Positions 1-5,695 of a DNA stretch of 5,918 bases are shown here, piece after piece. A program made the translations under genes and the position numbers. The first letter of the stretch is position 1. Each line of letters starts with the position of its first letter. Source of the stretch: Deltaproteobacteria bacterium (GTDB lineage: Bacteria > Desulfobacterota > DSM-4660 > Desulfatiglandales > HGW-15); assembly GCA_016926135.1 (NCBI GenBank), contig JAFGPH010000122.1, positions 1-5,918 of the forward strand, read 5' to 3'. Under the pieces are notes generated by a model. That model ran no database searches. It worked only from the letters and a program-made list of their open reading frames with translations, and had not been told where the DNA came from.

Positions 1-6
1 AAGCGA

Positions 7-80
7 AGCGGAGAGCCGGAATCCAGTGGCTTTTCTGGATGCCGGATCAAGTCCGGCATGACGATACTATTATGAGACGG
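7..80. repeat. Palindromic intergenic repeat, copy 1
   Basis: This stretch has a perfect 8-bp inverted repeat, ATGCCGGA (39-46) and TCCGGCAT (52-59), with a 5-base loop. It also has an overlapping imperfect one, CCGGAATCCAG (16-26) against CTGGATGCCGG (35-45, 10 of 11 paired). Bases 7-26 are the exact reverse complement of 3827-3846, and the right end (CCGG-ATGACG, then TGAGACGG) resembles the right end of the second copy at 3885-3938. Two related copies in one window, both between genes, indicate a dispersed non-coding repeat. No transposase is present. The left end may lie outside the window. Confidence 0.7.
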
Positions 81-88
81 TTAATAAT

Positions 89-364
89 TTGGTTGCGCAC
101 GCGGAATTCAATGAAATAAATTCAAGCAGACTGGGTCTGGAATGTCAAGGGGATTCCCTGTTATTTGACTACGGCTTTGCCATTGCTGTGGCCCTGGGCA
201 TCCAGGTGCTGACGGCCACCCTGATCGGCGCTTTGCTACCCATTGCCGCCGCAAGAACCAAGTTCGATCCAGCCATAGTTGCAAGCCCGGCCCTTAGCAC
301 CATCGTGGATATCACGGGGCTTTTCATTTACTTCACCACGGTGAAGCTGCTCCTTGGGATTTGA
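89..364 (+). pseudogene. mgtE: MgtE magnesium channel, C-terminal remnant
   Basis: The open frame reads 91 residues, of which about residues 28-91 (from base 170) match the end of the MgtE membrane domain. There is a helix (residues 29-52), a loop with KFDPAIVASPALS (58-70), and a last helix with the family motif TIVDITGLFIYF (71-82). Asp74 corresponds to the conserved pore aspartate of the final MgtE helix. Full MgtE proteins are about 450 residues and have a cytoplasmic N domain, two CBS domains and five membrane helices; everything before the fourth helix is missing here. The first 27 codons, starting at a TTG with no ribosome-binding site, do not look like MgtE and adjoin the repeat at 7-80. 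Deletion or rearrangement next to the repeat probably removed the rest. It is unlikely to be functional alone. Confidence 0.8.
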
Positions 365-416
365 CGGGCAGACTCACAGAAAGGGAATAAGCCTGGCCCC
401 GCTGAAATGGGACGTT

Positions 417-1265
417 TCATCTGAAGTGCCACTCTCCCAGCCTGGGATGCCATCGGTAGTGCAGCTCAAACTCAACGGGGACCGCCCCGCAGATTTCCCT
501 TGCGGCTTCCTGAATCGGGTCGATGGCATTCTTGTCGTAGACGACCCCACTCACGATGATCCCGTATTCCACATGTCCTTCTTCTTTCGGCCGCACGTCC
601 AGGGCAGAGATGGGGAAGGTGGGCTCTATGGCGATCCGGGTCCTCACCTTTGCCGCAAGCGCCCTCAGCCAAAGGATCTGCCTGGGCTCTTCGGCTGCAA
701 TGGACGCCTTGCCAAGGACGGCATCTCCGATGGCTCTCGTAATTTCTTCCATGCCCTGATTGCTGGTGTCAAAAACCCTGTCATAATGCTTCAGATCATC
801 CCATGCCCCCCCGTAGATGAGATAGACCGCCCCTCCCATTTCCCTGTCCACCTTTTCGATGAGCCAGCGCGCGTTTTCGGCGGTGATCCCCTCTCGCTTC
901 ATGAGCCGCTCGATTCTCTCATTCAGGGAGGATGTGATGTGGACGCGAAAGGCAAGAGAAATCCCTCTGAGCAGGAAGTTGCCGCCCCTCCCGATGATCA
1001 CCACGTTGTCCCGCATCGCATAATCCAGGATCTGAGCCTGATTCAGGGCGACAAAGCCCCGAAAGGACCACTTGTACCTTTCATACACACTGGGCTGTTT
1101 TTCATCATATTGCGCTGCGAAATCTCCCCACGCCTGCCCGGTCTTGCCGATGTCTTCAAGGATCCTTTTCCTGTCCACGTAATCATAATGAAGGAGATCG
1201 GCCACGGCCTTCCCGATATCTCGCCCTCCGCTGCCGTACTTTCTTGAAATGGTCACGATTGCCAT
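417..1265 (-). CDS. Cytidylate-kinase-like protein with C-terminal BON-like domain
   Basis: This is a 282-residue cytoplasmic protein. It starts MAIVTISRKYGSGGRDIGKA, which matches the cytidylate-kinase-like (Cytidylate_kin2) family: a beta strand, then a P-loop variant GSGGR (11-15) for nucleotide phosphate binding. Further family landmarks are IGRGGNFLLR (91-100) and YDRVFDTSNQGMEEI (161-175). From about residue 195 there is an extra domain with an alpha-beta-beta-alpha-beta pattern, containing IIVSGVVYDKNAID (236-249) and a following helix. It reads like a BON domain, and the fusion is my inference. The ATG at 1265 is chosen because AGGAGG lies 4 bases upstream. The frame is open further up to 1475, but that part overlaps the permease gene. 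The stop of the permease gene is 8 bases upstream and abuts this ribosome-binding site, so the two are probably translated together. The family is often annotated as cytidylate kinase, but the true substrate is unknown and a regulatory role is possible. Confidence 0.85.
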   Translation of the reverse strand: MAIVTISRKYGSGGRDIGKAVADLLHYDYVDRKRILEDIGKTGQAWGDFAAQYDEKQPSVYERYKWSFRGFVALNQAQILDYAMRDNVVIIGRGGNFLLRGISLAFRVHITSSLNERIERLMKREGITAENARWLIEKVDREMGGAVYLIYGGAWDDLKHYDRVFDTSNQGMEEITRAIGDAVLGKASIAAEEPRQILWLRALAAKVRTRIAIEPTFPISALDVRPKEEGHVEYGIIVSGVVYDKNAIDPIQEAAREICGAVPVEFELHYRWHPRLGEWHFR

Positions 1266-1273
1266 AAGGCCTC

Positions 1274-2605
1274 CTATTTCGAAAAGGGGAATACCCAGAT
1301 CAGCATTGCCGGTATGTAGCAGGAAACCAGTGATACGACAACGTAGGGCGCTGTCATGCAGAGAAATTCTCCCAGACGGACCTTCCTTTGATCCTCCTTT
1401 TCGCCCAGGTTCTTGGCAACGAAAAGAGCCGGGGCCCCCGCTATCGTGAGATTGCTGCCGAGGGTCCCTGCCCAAAGAAGCATCCAGTAGAGCGGCCAGG
1501 GTTTAATGCCCTGGGTGTTTCCAAGGTCTCTTATCACATAGAGCATGGTCAGGATATACGCATCGTGTTCAACGACCCCCACGATGGGGGCGGTGACCCA
1601 GTAAAGGACGGTGGCCCCCAGCACGAGGCTTTTCTCGATCAGCGGGGTGATGAAGCCGGACACCGTCTTGATTGCTCCGGAATGATCCAGACCCCCCACG
1701 AGGGCAAAGAGCGCCACATAAAAAAGAATGGCCCTCCAGTCCAGCTCGGTGAGGACCTCCTCGAAGGTCGGAATGTCCAGGGTGAAGCGACTCTTGAAGA
1801 CCTCAAACACAAGTACCAGGGCAAGCGCCCCCCACATGGCGATAAAGCCGAGGGAGTAACCGAAGATGGGCCTGAAGGCCATGCCCAGTATGGTCAGGGC
1901 AAAAACGCCGCAGGCGATCACCGCAAAGGGTTTGTCCTTGATATGATCCAAGGGGTTTTCCGCCATGGAGTGCACGTCCATCGACATACCCCTGTATTGT
2001 CTGGTGAACATGAAATAGAAAACACCACAGGTGATGAGGTACGAGATCAGAAGGATAAAGAAAGAAGCGGGCCTTCCCGAATGCCAGAGAAAACCGCCGA
2101 ACTCTATCCCTGTGACACTGTGGAGCATCTGGGGAGGCAGGTCTCCCAGAAGCATGGCCGTGCCCATGAAGTTCGAGCAGAGGCCTATAAACATGACGGG
2201 GGTAAAGGATGGAAACTTGAATCGCCTGCAGGCGTGAAAGACCACCGGAGCGAACATGAGCACAACCACCACATTGTCTATCAGAATGGAGACTAAACCT
2301 GCCAGTGCTCCGATAAAGGTCACAAAAACGGCAATGTTCCCTTTGGACACCTTGAGGATGATAGCGGCCAGGTAATCGGGGACTCCCGACTTCCCGAAAT
2401 ATCCCGATAGAATCCATATGCTGAGCAGAATCACGATGACGTTCCAGTCCACCATCTGAAATGCCTCGGTGTCGGTCATGATTCCGAAGAGAACCATGAG
2501 AACGATGCCTGCGAAGGCTGCCAGAACGGTGTCGATCCAACCCGTGATGACAAGAAAGATGGTCCCGAGAAAGATTGCACCGGCAATGAGTTGAGCAAGA
2601 TCCAT
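1274..2605 (-). CDS. Ion transporter superfamily permease (ArsB/NhaD/SLC13-like)
   Basis: This is a 443-residue inner-membrane protein with about 10-12 hydrophobic segments arranged as two similar halves, typical of the ArsB/NhaD/P-protein branch of the ion transporter superfamily. In the first half are SILIDNVVVVLMFAPVV (106-122), the re-entrant substrate-site hairpin with its IDN signature, and NFMGTAMLLGDLPPQM (145-160), equivalent to the family's G-TATLIGDPPN motif. In the second half are WRAILFYVALFALVGGLDHSG (from 290) and TLGSNLTIAGAPALFVAKNL (381-400). The hairpin that should mirror IDN reads GVVEHDAY (343-350), which is unusual. Length fits the family (about 420-450). Candidate substrates are anions such as arsenite or dicarboxylates, or Na+/H+ exchange; the sequence does not decide. 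The start at 2605 has GAGGAG 8 bases upstream. It is followed closely by the kinase-like gene and is probably in one transcript with the small lipoprotein gene upstream. Confidence 0.88.
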   Translation of the reverse strand: MDLAQLIAGAIFLGTIFLVITGWIDTVLAAFAGIVLMVLFGIMTDTEAFQMVDWNVIVILLSIWILSGYFGKSGVPDYLAAIILKVSKGNIAVFVTFIGALAGLVSILIDNVVVVLMFAPVVFHACRRFKFPSFTPVMFIGLCSNFMGTAMLLGDLPPQMLHSVTGIEFGGFLWHSGRPASFFILLISYLITCGVFYFMFTRQYRGMSMDVHSMAENPLDHIKDKPFAVIACGVFALTILGMAFRPIFGYSLGFIAMWGALALVLVFEVFKSRFTLDIPTFEEVLTELDWRAILFYVALFALVGGLDHSGAIKTVSGFITPLIEKSLVLGATVLYWVTAPIVGVVEHDAYILTMLYVIRDLGNTQGIKPWPLYWMLLWAGTLGSNLTIAGAPALFVAKNLGEKEDQRKVRLGEFLCMTAPYVVVSLVSCYIPAMLIWVFPFSK

Positions 2606-2638
2606 TCTTTTTACTCCTCTAAAGAGCCCCGCTCACGC

Positions 2639-2656
2639 CTGGGAGAAAACTCCCGG
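2639..2656 (-). promoter_or_regulatory. Hairpin in the leader of the permease gene
   Basis: GGGAG (2641-2645) and CTCCC (2650-2654) form a perfect stem around a 4-base loop. One wobble and one C-G pair extend it. It lies about 34 bases before the permease start, in the 171-base gap (2606-2776) after the lipoprotein gene. No T-run follows on either strand, so it is not a classic terminator. It could modulate translation or RNA processing, or be chance. I see no convincing promoter and no known riboswitch in the rest of this gap. Confidence 0.3.
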
Positions 2657-2776
2657 ATGCGGGCGCGTCGTTGCTGGCGATGGGATGATTGAAATCAGGA
2701 TAGTCCGGAATCGGAAAGACGACTCGACCTCCGGGCACAAGAGAAACCGTCGAAAGAAAAATGGACGGGCGTGGGA

Positions 2777-3079
2777 TCAACAGCGCAGGATGAGCTGCCG
2801 TTCTTTCAGAATGGATATGGGGAGAAGAAAAAGATGAGGAGGAACCTGATCAAGACGAAGCATCGAATGGCACGAGGCAGGTGAATCACCGGAAACCGAT
2901 GCTTCCTGTTCATCTGCGGTCGAGGTGGCTATGGATTCAGAAGCAACGATTTGAAGTGCGGCACCCGGCCAGGGACTCTCACTCTCATCCGCGCCGTCAA
3001 AACCAGCGCACGCGGCAACGAGGTAAAAGATCAAGGCTATCAAAAAAAGAAAATGATTCGCTCTGCCCGTTACTCCCAT
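2777..3079 (-). CDS. Small predicted lipoprotein of unknown function
   Basis: The 100-residue frame begins MGVTGRANHF, followed by a hydrophobic stretch (10-23) ending in VAAC (21-24). That fits a lipobox, with Cys24 as the lipidated residue after signal peptidase II cleavage. Cleavage by signal peptidase I nearby is the alternative. The mature part is acidic near its start (DGADESES, 28-35), then hydrophilic, with two more cysteines (Cys70 in SCHSM and the final Cys100). I do not recognise a family. The ATG at 3079 is chosen because it places the signal sequence at the N-terminus and lies about 67 bases after the expected transcription start; its ribosome-binding site is weak (an AAGGG about 9 bases upstream). 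An upstream in-frame ATG at 3181 would overlap the promoter -35 box. The gene probably leads the permease-kinase transcript. It could still be a fortuitous frame. Confidence 0.45.
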   Translation of the reverse strand: MGVTGRANHFLFLIALIFYLVAACAGFDGADESESPWPGAALQIVASESIATSTADEQEASVSGDSPASCHSMLRLDQVPPHLFLLPISILKERQLILRC

Positions 3080-3152
3080 CCCAAGCCCTTGACATGGATC
3101 ACTATGATTGAATTGACCGCGGTAAGGTTCACGTCTTCGGTGCTGATTCACG

Positions 3153-3181
3153 ATAGTAGCTCTCTCTGGTTTTCCTGTCAA
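3153..3181 (-). promoter_or_regulatory. Sigma70-type promoter for the minus-strand operon
   Basis: Read on the minus strand, a perfect -35 box TTGACA (3181-3176) is followed by exactly 17 bases and then TACTAT (3158-3153), which matches the -10 consensus at five of six positions. Transcription would start near 3146 and run into the lipoprotein, permease and kinase-like genes. It is the best promoter match in the window and supports the 3079 start. No copy of the ArsR-type inverted repeat overlaps it. Confidence 0.65.
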
Positions 3182-3261
3182 TAAACCCTGACGCGGAGCA
3201 CAGAGGAACGCTCCTGGCCGAGGAAGAATAATGCCTCACCACCTGCCTGCCCATTTTCTTG

Positions 3262-3302
3262 TTGACAGGACGGCGGAATTTAATTAAGTATCTTCTTAAT
3301 TA
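3262..3302 (+). promoter_or_regulatory. Promoter region with ArsR-type operator of the regulator gene
   Basis: A perfect -35 hexamer TTGACA (3262-3267) precedes an AT-rich stretch holding a perfect inverted repeat, TAATTAAG (3281-3288) and CTTAATTA (3295-3302), separated by six bases. The palindrome covers where the -10 box should be; no good TATAAT match is visible at ideal spacing (TAAGTA at 17 bases is poor). AT-rich imperfect palindromes over the promoter are the usual binding sites of ArsR/SmtB dimers, so binding here would block RNA polymerase and autoregulate the gene. The operator ends 12 bases before the chosen start codon. Confidence 0.7.
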
Positions 3303-3314
3303 TTTAGGGTGTGC

Positions 3315-3788
3315 ATGAATTATCTTCTTACTGTCCTGAAGGCCCTGTCGGACGAGACGCGCCTCCGGCTCCTGCATCTGCTCCTGACCCGGGACTTGTG
3401 CGGCAAGGCCCTGGCAAGGAGCCTGGGGGTTTCCGAGGCGGCTGTCTCCCAGCACCTCAAGACCCTGCGGTCGGCAGGGCTGGTTTCAGGGGAAAAACGG
3501 GGCTACTGGGTCCACTATGCGGTGGACAAGGGGCTTCTGCAGAAGGTTATTCGCGAACTGGAGGGCATGATTCATCTGACGTCGACAGGGGTGTCGGATT
3601 GCCAAATCATACAGATCCGGGGAAAAGGTTCTGTGGGAAAGGAGGTAAAGGCCATGTGTCAGTGCTGTTGTCAGAAGCCTGAGAAGCTGAAGGGGAAACC
3701 CGAGGAGTGCACTCCTCAGCAGATCAAGGAATGCCACGGGGATGTCAAGAACCATCCCTGTGCGGGGGAAAAGAAGGAAGGGAAGTGA
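3315..3788 (+). CDS. ArsR/SmtB-family metalloregulator with cysteine-rich C-terminal tail
   Basis: This is a 157-residue cytoplasmic DNA-binding repressor. Residues 1-85 form the winged helix-turn-helix of the ArsR family: LKALSDETRLRLL (8-20) is the classic first helices, SEAAVSQHLKTLRSAGLV (40-57) the recognition helix region, and GEKRGYWVHYAV (59-70) the wing. The usual ELCVCDL metal site in helix 3 is reduced to one cysteine (RDLCGKAL, Cys29). Instead the tail from residue 114 carries CQCCC (Cys115, 117, 118, 119) and Cys132, 140 and 149, plus His141 and His147, so metal or metalloid sensing may use the tail. Typical ArsR proteins end near 100-120 residues. The ATG at 3315 is preferred over GTG 3309 because AGGG (3306-3309) sits 5 bases before the ATG and would overlap the GTG. 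The gene is divergent from the permease operon and has its own likely operator. An internal start may also express the tail alone. Confidence 0.9.
   Translation: MNYLLTVLKALSDETRLRLLHLLLTRDLCGKALARSLGVSEAAVSQHLKTLRSAGLVSGEKRGYWVHYAVDKGLLQKVIRELEGMIHLTSTGVSDCQIIQIRGKGSVGKEVKAMCQCCCQKPEKLKGKPEECTPQQIKECHGDVKNHPCAGEKKEGK
3654..3788 (+). CDS. Possible separate 44-residue Cys-rich protein from an internal start
   Basis: Inside the ArsR gene, in the same frame, ATG 3654 is preceded by AAGGAGGT (3639-3646), a full match to the anti-Shine-Dalgarno sequence, with an ideal 7-base spacer. That is a much stronger ribosome-binding site than the one for the ArsR start itself. Initiation here yields 44 residues with seven cysteines: a CQCCC cluster (2-6), then EEC, KECHGD and NHPC motifs, in a lysine-rich background. 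Such a peptide could bind soft metals or metalloids, like a metallothionein or a metallochaperone; that function is inferred only from composition. The product would equal the C-terminal tail of the regulator. The alternative is that the purine-rich motif is accidental coding for GKEVKA. Confidence 0.5.
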   Translation: MCQCCCQKPEKLKGKPEECTPQQIKECHGDVKNHPCAGEKKEGK

Positions 3789-3826
3789 AAGCAACAGGAG
3801 CCGGTGTCCCATAAAGGACAAAAAGC

Positions 3827-3938
3827 CTGGATTCCGGCTCTCCGCTCCCGGCTACGGCACGCTCCGCCGTGACGAGTCGCTTCGGCCGGAATGACGGATG
3901 TAAAGACAACCGTGAGACGGCTCATAAGTCAACAAAAT
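3827..3938. repeat. Palindromic intergenic repeat, copy 2
   Basis: This second member of the repeat family fills most of the 172-base gap between the regulator and the ABC ATPase. ATTCCGGC (3831-3838) pairs with GCCGGAAT (3885-3892), enclosing an inner hairpin ACGGC (3854-3858) with GCCGT (3866-3870). Bases 3827-3846 are the exact reverse complement of 7-26. The right part (CCGG-ATGACGG, then GTGAGACGG) parallels 53-80 of the first copy. It could act as a transcription attenuator between the flanking genes. I see no coding capacity and no clear promoter in it. Confidence 0.7.
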
Positions 3939-3960
3939 TGAGCCCTTCCTGGAATCCGAC

Positions 3961-4953
3961 ATGAAGGATGACCACACCATCGCCATAGCCGCGGAGGGCC
4001 TTGCCAAGCGATTCGGCGAGGTCCGGGCGGTTGCCGACGTGGGCTTTGAGGTGCGGGAGGGCGAGCTGTTCGGTTTTTTGGGCCCGAACGGCGCAGGCAA
4101 GACCACCACCATCAACATGCTCACCGGCCTGGCCCGGCCTGATGCAGGCGCCATCCGTATTGCGGGTATGGACTGCACGGGCCGTCCCAAGGCGGCGCAG
4201 CACCTGATCGGCGTCGTGCCGGACGAAAGCAACCTCTACCCCGAGCTGACGGGCTTTGAGAATCTCTGCTTCTGTGCCTCTCTTTACGGCCTGGTCAAAG
4301 GGGAACGGGAGGGTCGCGCCCGCGAACTGATCGAGACCTTCGGTCTGAAAGAGGCGGGAAAACGGAAATTCGGCGGCTACTCCAAGGGCATGAAACGAAA
4401 ACTCACCATTGCCGCCGGGATCATTCACAACCCGCCGATCCTGTTCCTGGACGAGCCGACGACCGGCATCGACGTGGCCACGGCCAGGCAGATCCGCCAG
4501 CTCCTGATGCAGTTGAACAAGAAGGGGACCACCATCTTTCTGACCACCCACTACATTGAAGAGGCCGAGCGGCTCTGTCATCGCATCGCCTTTATCGTGA
4601 AGGGCCGGGTCGTGCGCATCGACACCCTGGAAAACCTGATTCAACCGGTACAGGAACGGCATGTCTTGTTGCTGGCCGTGCCGAACGATTCCCCTGCCAT
4701 CCACGAAGAGCTGGGGAAGACATTTCCGGATCTTTCCTTCCAGGAGGCTGCCGACGGCCACATACGCGTCGAGTCCCCGGCTCCCATCCGCGTCGGCCCC
4801 CTGATCCGATTTCTGGAAGACAACGGCATTGAGGTAGCCGAGGCTCGGAGACACCGCCCGTCTCTGGAGGACGTTTTCGTGGAAATCACCGGCATCGAGG
4901 CAGGGCTCCTGAAGAAGGAAAAAGAGAAGTCGGGGGGAGGGGGCGGGGCATGA
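3961..4953 (+). CDS. ABC-2 type exporter ATP-binding protein (DrrA/NodI-like)
   Basis: This is the 330-residue cytoplasmic ATPase that powers the permease encoded next. All ABC landmarks are present: Walker A GPNGAGKTT (41-49), signature YSKGMKRKL (140-148), Walker B ILFLDEP (160-166), D-loop region TTGID (167-171) and switch His197 (TTHYIEEAE). The position usually held by the Q-loop glutamine is Asp88 (GVVPDESNLYP), as related acidic variants occur in some ABC-2 ATPases. Residues 225-310 are the C-terminal domain of drug-exporter ATPases, ending in the typical PSLEDVFVEITG (300-311); a Lys/Glu-rich then poly-Gly tail follows. Length fits the DrrA group (about 300-330). The start at 3961 has no good ribosome-binding site, and no other in-frame start is near. 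It overlaps the permease gene by ATGA. The substrate is unknown: drug, lipid-linked compound or ion. Confidence 0.93.
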   Translation: MKDDHTIAIAAEGLAKRFGEVRAVADVGFEVREGELFGFLGPNGAGKTTTINMLTGLARPDAGAIRIAGMDCTGRPKAAQHLIGVVPDESNLYPELTGFENLCFCASLYGLVKGEREGRARELIETFGLKEAGKRKFGGYSKGMKRKLTIAAGIIHNPPILFLDEPTTGIDVATARQIRQLLMQLNKKGTTIFLTTHYIEEAERLCHRIAFIVKGRVVRIDTLENLIQPVQERHVLLLAVPNDSPAIHEELGKTFPDLSFQEAADGHIRVESPAPIRVGPLIRFLEDNGIEVAEARRHRPSLEDVFVEITGIEAGLLKKEKEKSGGGGGA

Positions 4954-5687
4954 GGGCATGGATCGCTTTTTGGAATATCCTGATGAAAGACGTGCGGACC
5001 TACTATCTCAAACCGCCCAACATCAGTTGGGGGTTGATTTTCCCCGTTGCGTGGACAGGTATGTTTTTCATCAAGTCCGGCAGCGGCCTGGAGGGAGTGA
5101 TGGCCATGCTTCCCGGAGTGGTGGCCATGTCGATTCTATTCGGAACCACATCCCTGCTCTCGGTGACGGTCACCTTCGAGAAAAAGGGTCGATCCTTTGA
5201 CCGCCTCCTGCTGGCCCCCATCCCGCTGGAGCTCCTGATGTTGGCCAAGACTGCAGGGGCTATTCTGTTCGGGGCCGCCAATGCCTTGGTCCCGCTCGTT
5301 CTGGCGGCCTTCCTGACGGATCTGTCTCAGGCCTCCTGGAGCACCGCCATCCCGGCCATTGTCCTCATTGCTGTGAGCTCCACATTCCTGGGGCTGTTTA
5401 TTGCCGTTTCGGTGAGCGAGGTCTTCGAGGCCCAGACCTTTTCCAATTTCTTCCGGTTCCCCATGATCTTCCTGTGCGGTCTTTTTTTCCCCATCGAGCA
5501 TTTGCCGGTCTTTCTTCGGCCTCTCTCCTACATCTTTCCACTCACGTATGGGGCCGATATCCTGCGCGGCGCCTTCGGTGCTGAGAACGCGATGCCCTTT
5601 CCGGTCGATTTCGCGCTCCTTGCAGGGTTCTGCGTCGCCCTCTTCCTCGTCAGCCTCCACAACATCAAACGCAAGTGGATCCTCTGA
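4950..5687 (+). CDS. ABC-2 type exporter permease
   Basis: This 245-residue inner-membrane protein has about six hydrophobic segments (roughly 26-44, 53-75, 100-122, 133-156, 168-185 and 219-237), the usual ABC-2 membrane domain. The coupling region FEKKGRSFDRLLLAPIPLEL (76-95) and the ABC-2 signature region LRPLSYIFPLTYGADILRG (189-207) are clear, and it ends with a basic tail HNIKRKWIL. Length fits DrrB/NodJ-type permeases. Its ATG overlaps the ATPase stop as ATGA, and the G-rich end of the ATPase gene supplies the ribosome-binding site, so the two are translationally coupled and form a 2+2 exporter. The substrate cannot be told from sequence. Confidence 0.92.
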   Translation: MRAWIAFWNILMKDVRTYYLKPPNISWGLIFPVAWTGMFFIKSGSGLEGVMAMLPGVVAMSILFGTTSLLSVTVTFEKKGRSFDRLLLAPIPLELLMLAKTAGAILFGAANALVPLVLAAFLTDLSQASWSTAIPAIVLIAVSSTFLGLFIAVSVSEVFEAQTFSNFFRFPMIFLCGLFFPIEHLPVFLRPLSYIFPLTYGADILRGAFGAENAMPFPVDFALLAGFCVALFLVSLHNIKRKWIL

Positions 5688-5695
5688 TCAACGCC

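Noticed and set aside
403..419. TGAAA/TTTCA hairpin at the end of the minus-strand operon
   Set aside because: Only 5 AT-rich pairs overlapping the stop codon and no T-run, so it is not supportable as a terminator.
354..1247. Long plus-strand open frame opposite the kinase-like gene
   Set aside because: It is antisense to a protein with clear family motifs and a strong ribosome-binding site; its own translation is Pro/His/Gly-rich with no recognisable domain.
1388..2296. Long plus-strand open frame opposite the permease gene
   Set aside because: It is an antisense shadow of a well-recognised membrane protein; the translation is highly charged, without motifs.
3805..3820. TGTCC/GGACA hairpin after the regulator gene
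   Set aside because: Five-bp stem followed by As on the plus strand; no T-run after it in the direction of the gene.
3901..3960. Possible promoter for the ABC exporter genes
   Set aside because: AAGACA and CATAAG are present, but the spacing (14 bases) and matches are poor; it cannot be separated from repeat sequence.
3922..4959. 345-codon minus-strand frame opposite the ABC ATPase
   Set aside because: The plus strand carries every ABC ATPase motif; the minus frame is a by-product of GC-rich codon use.
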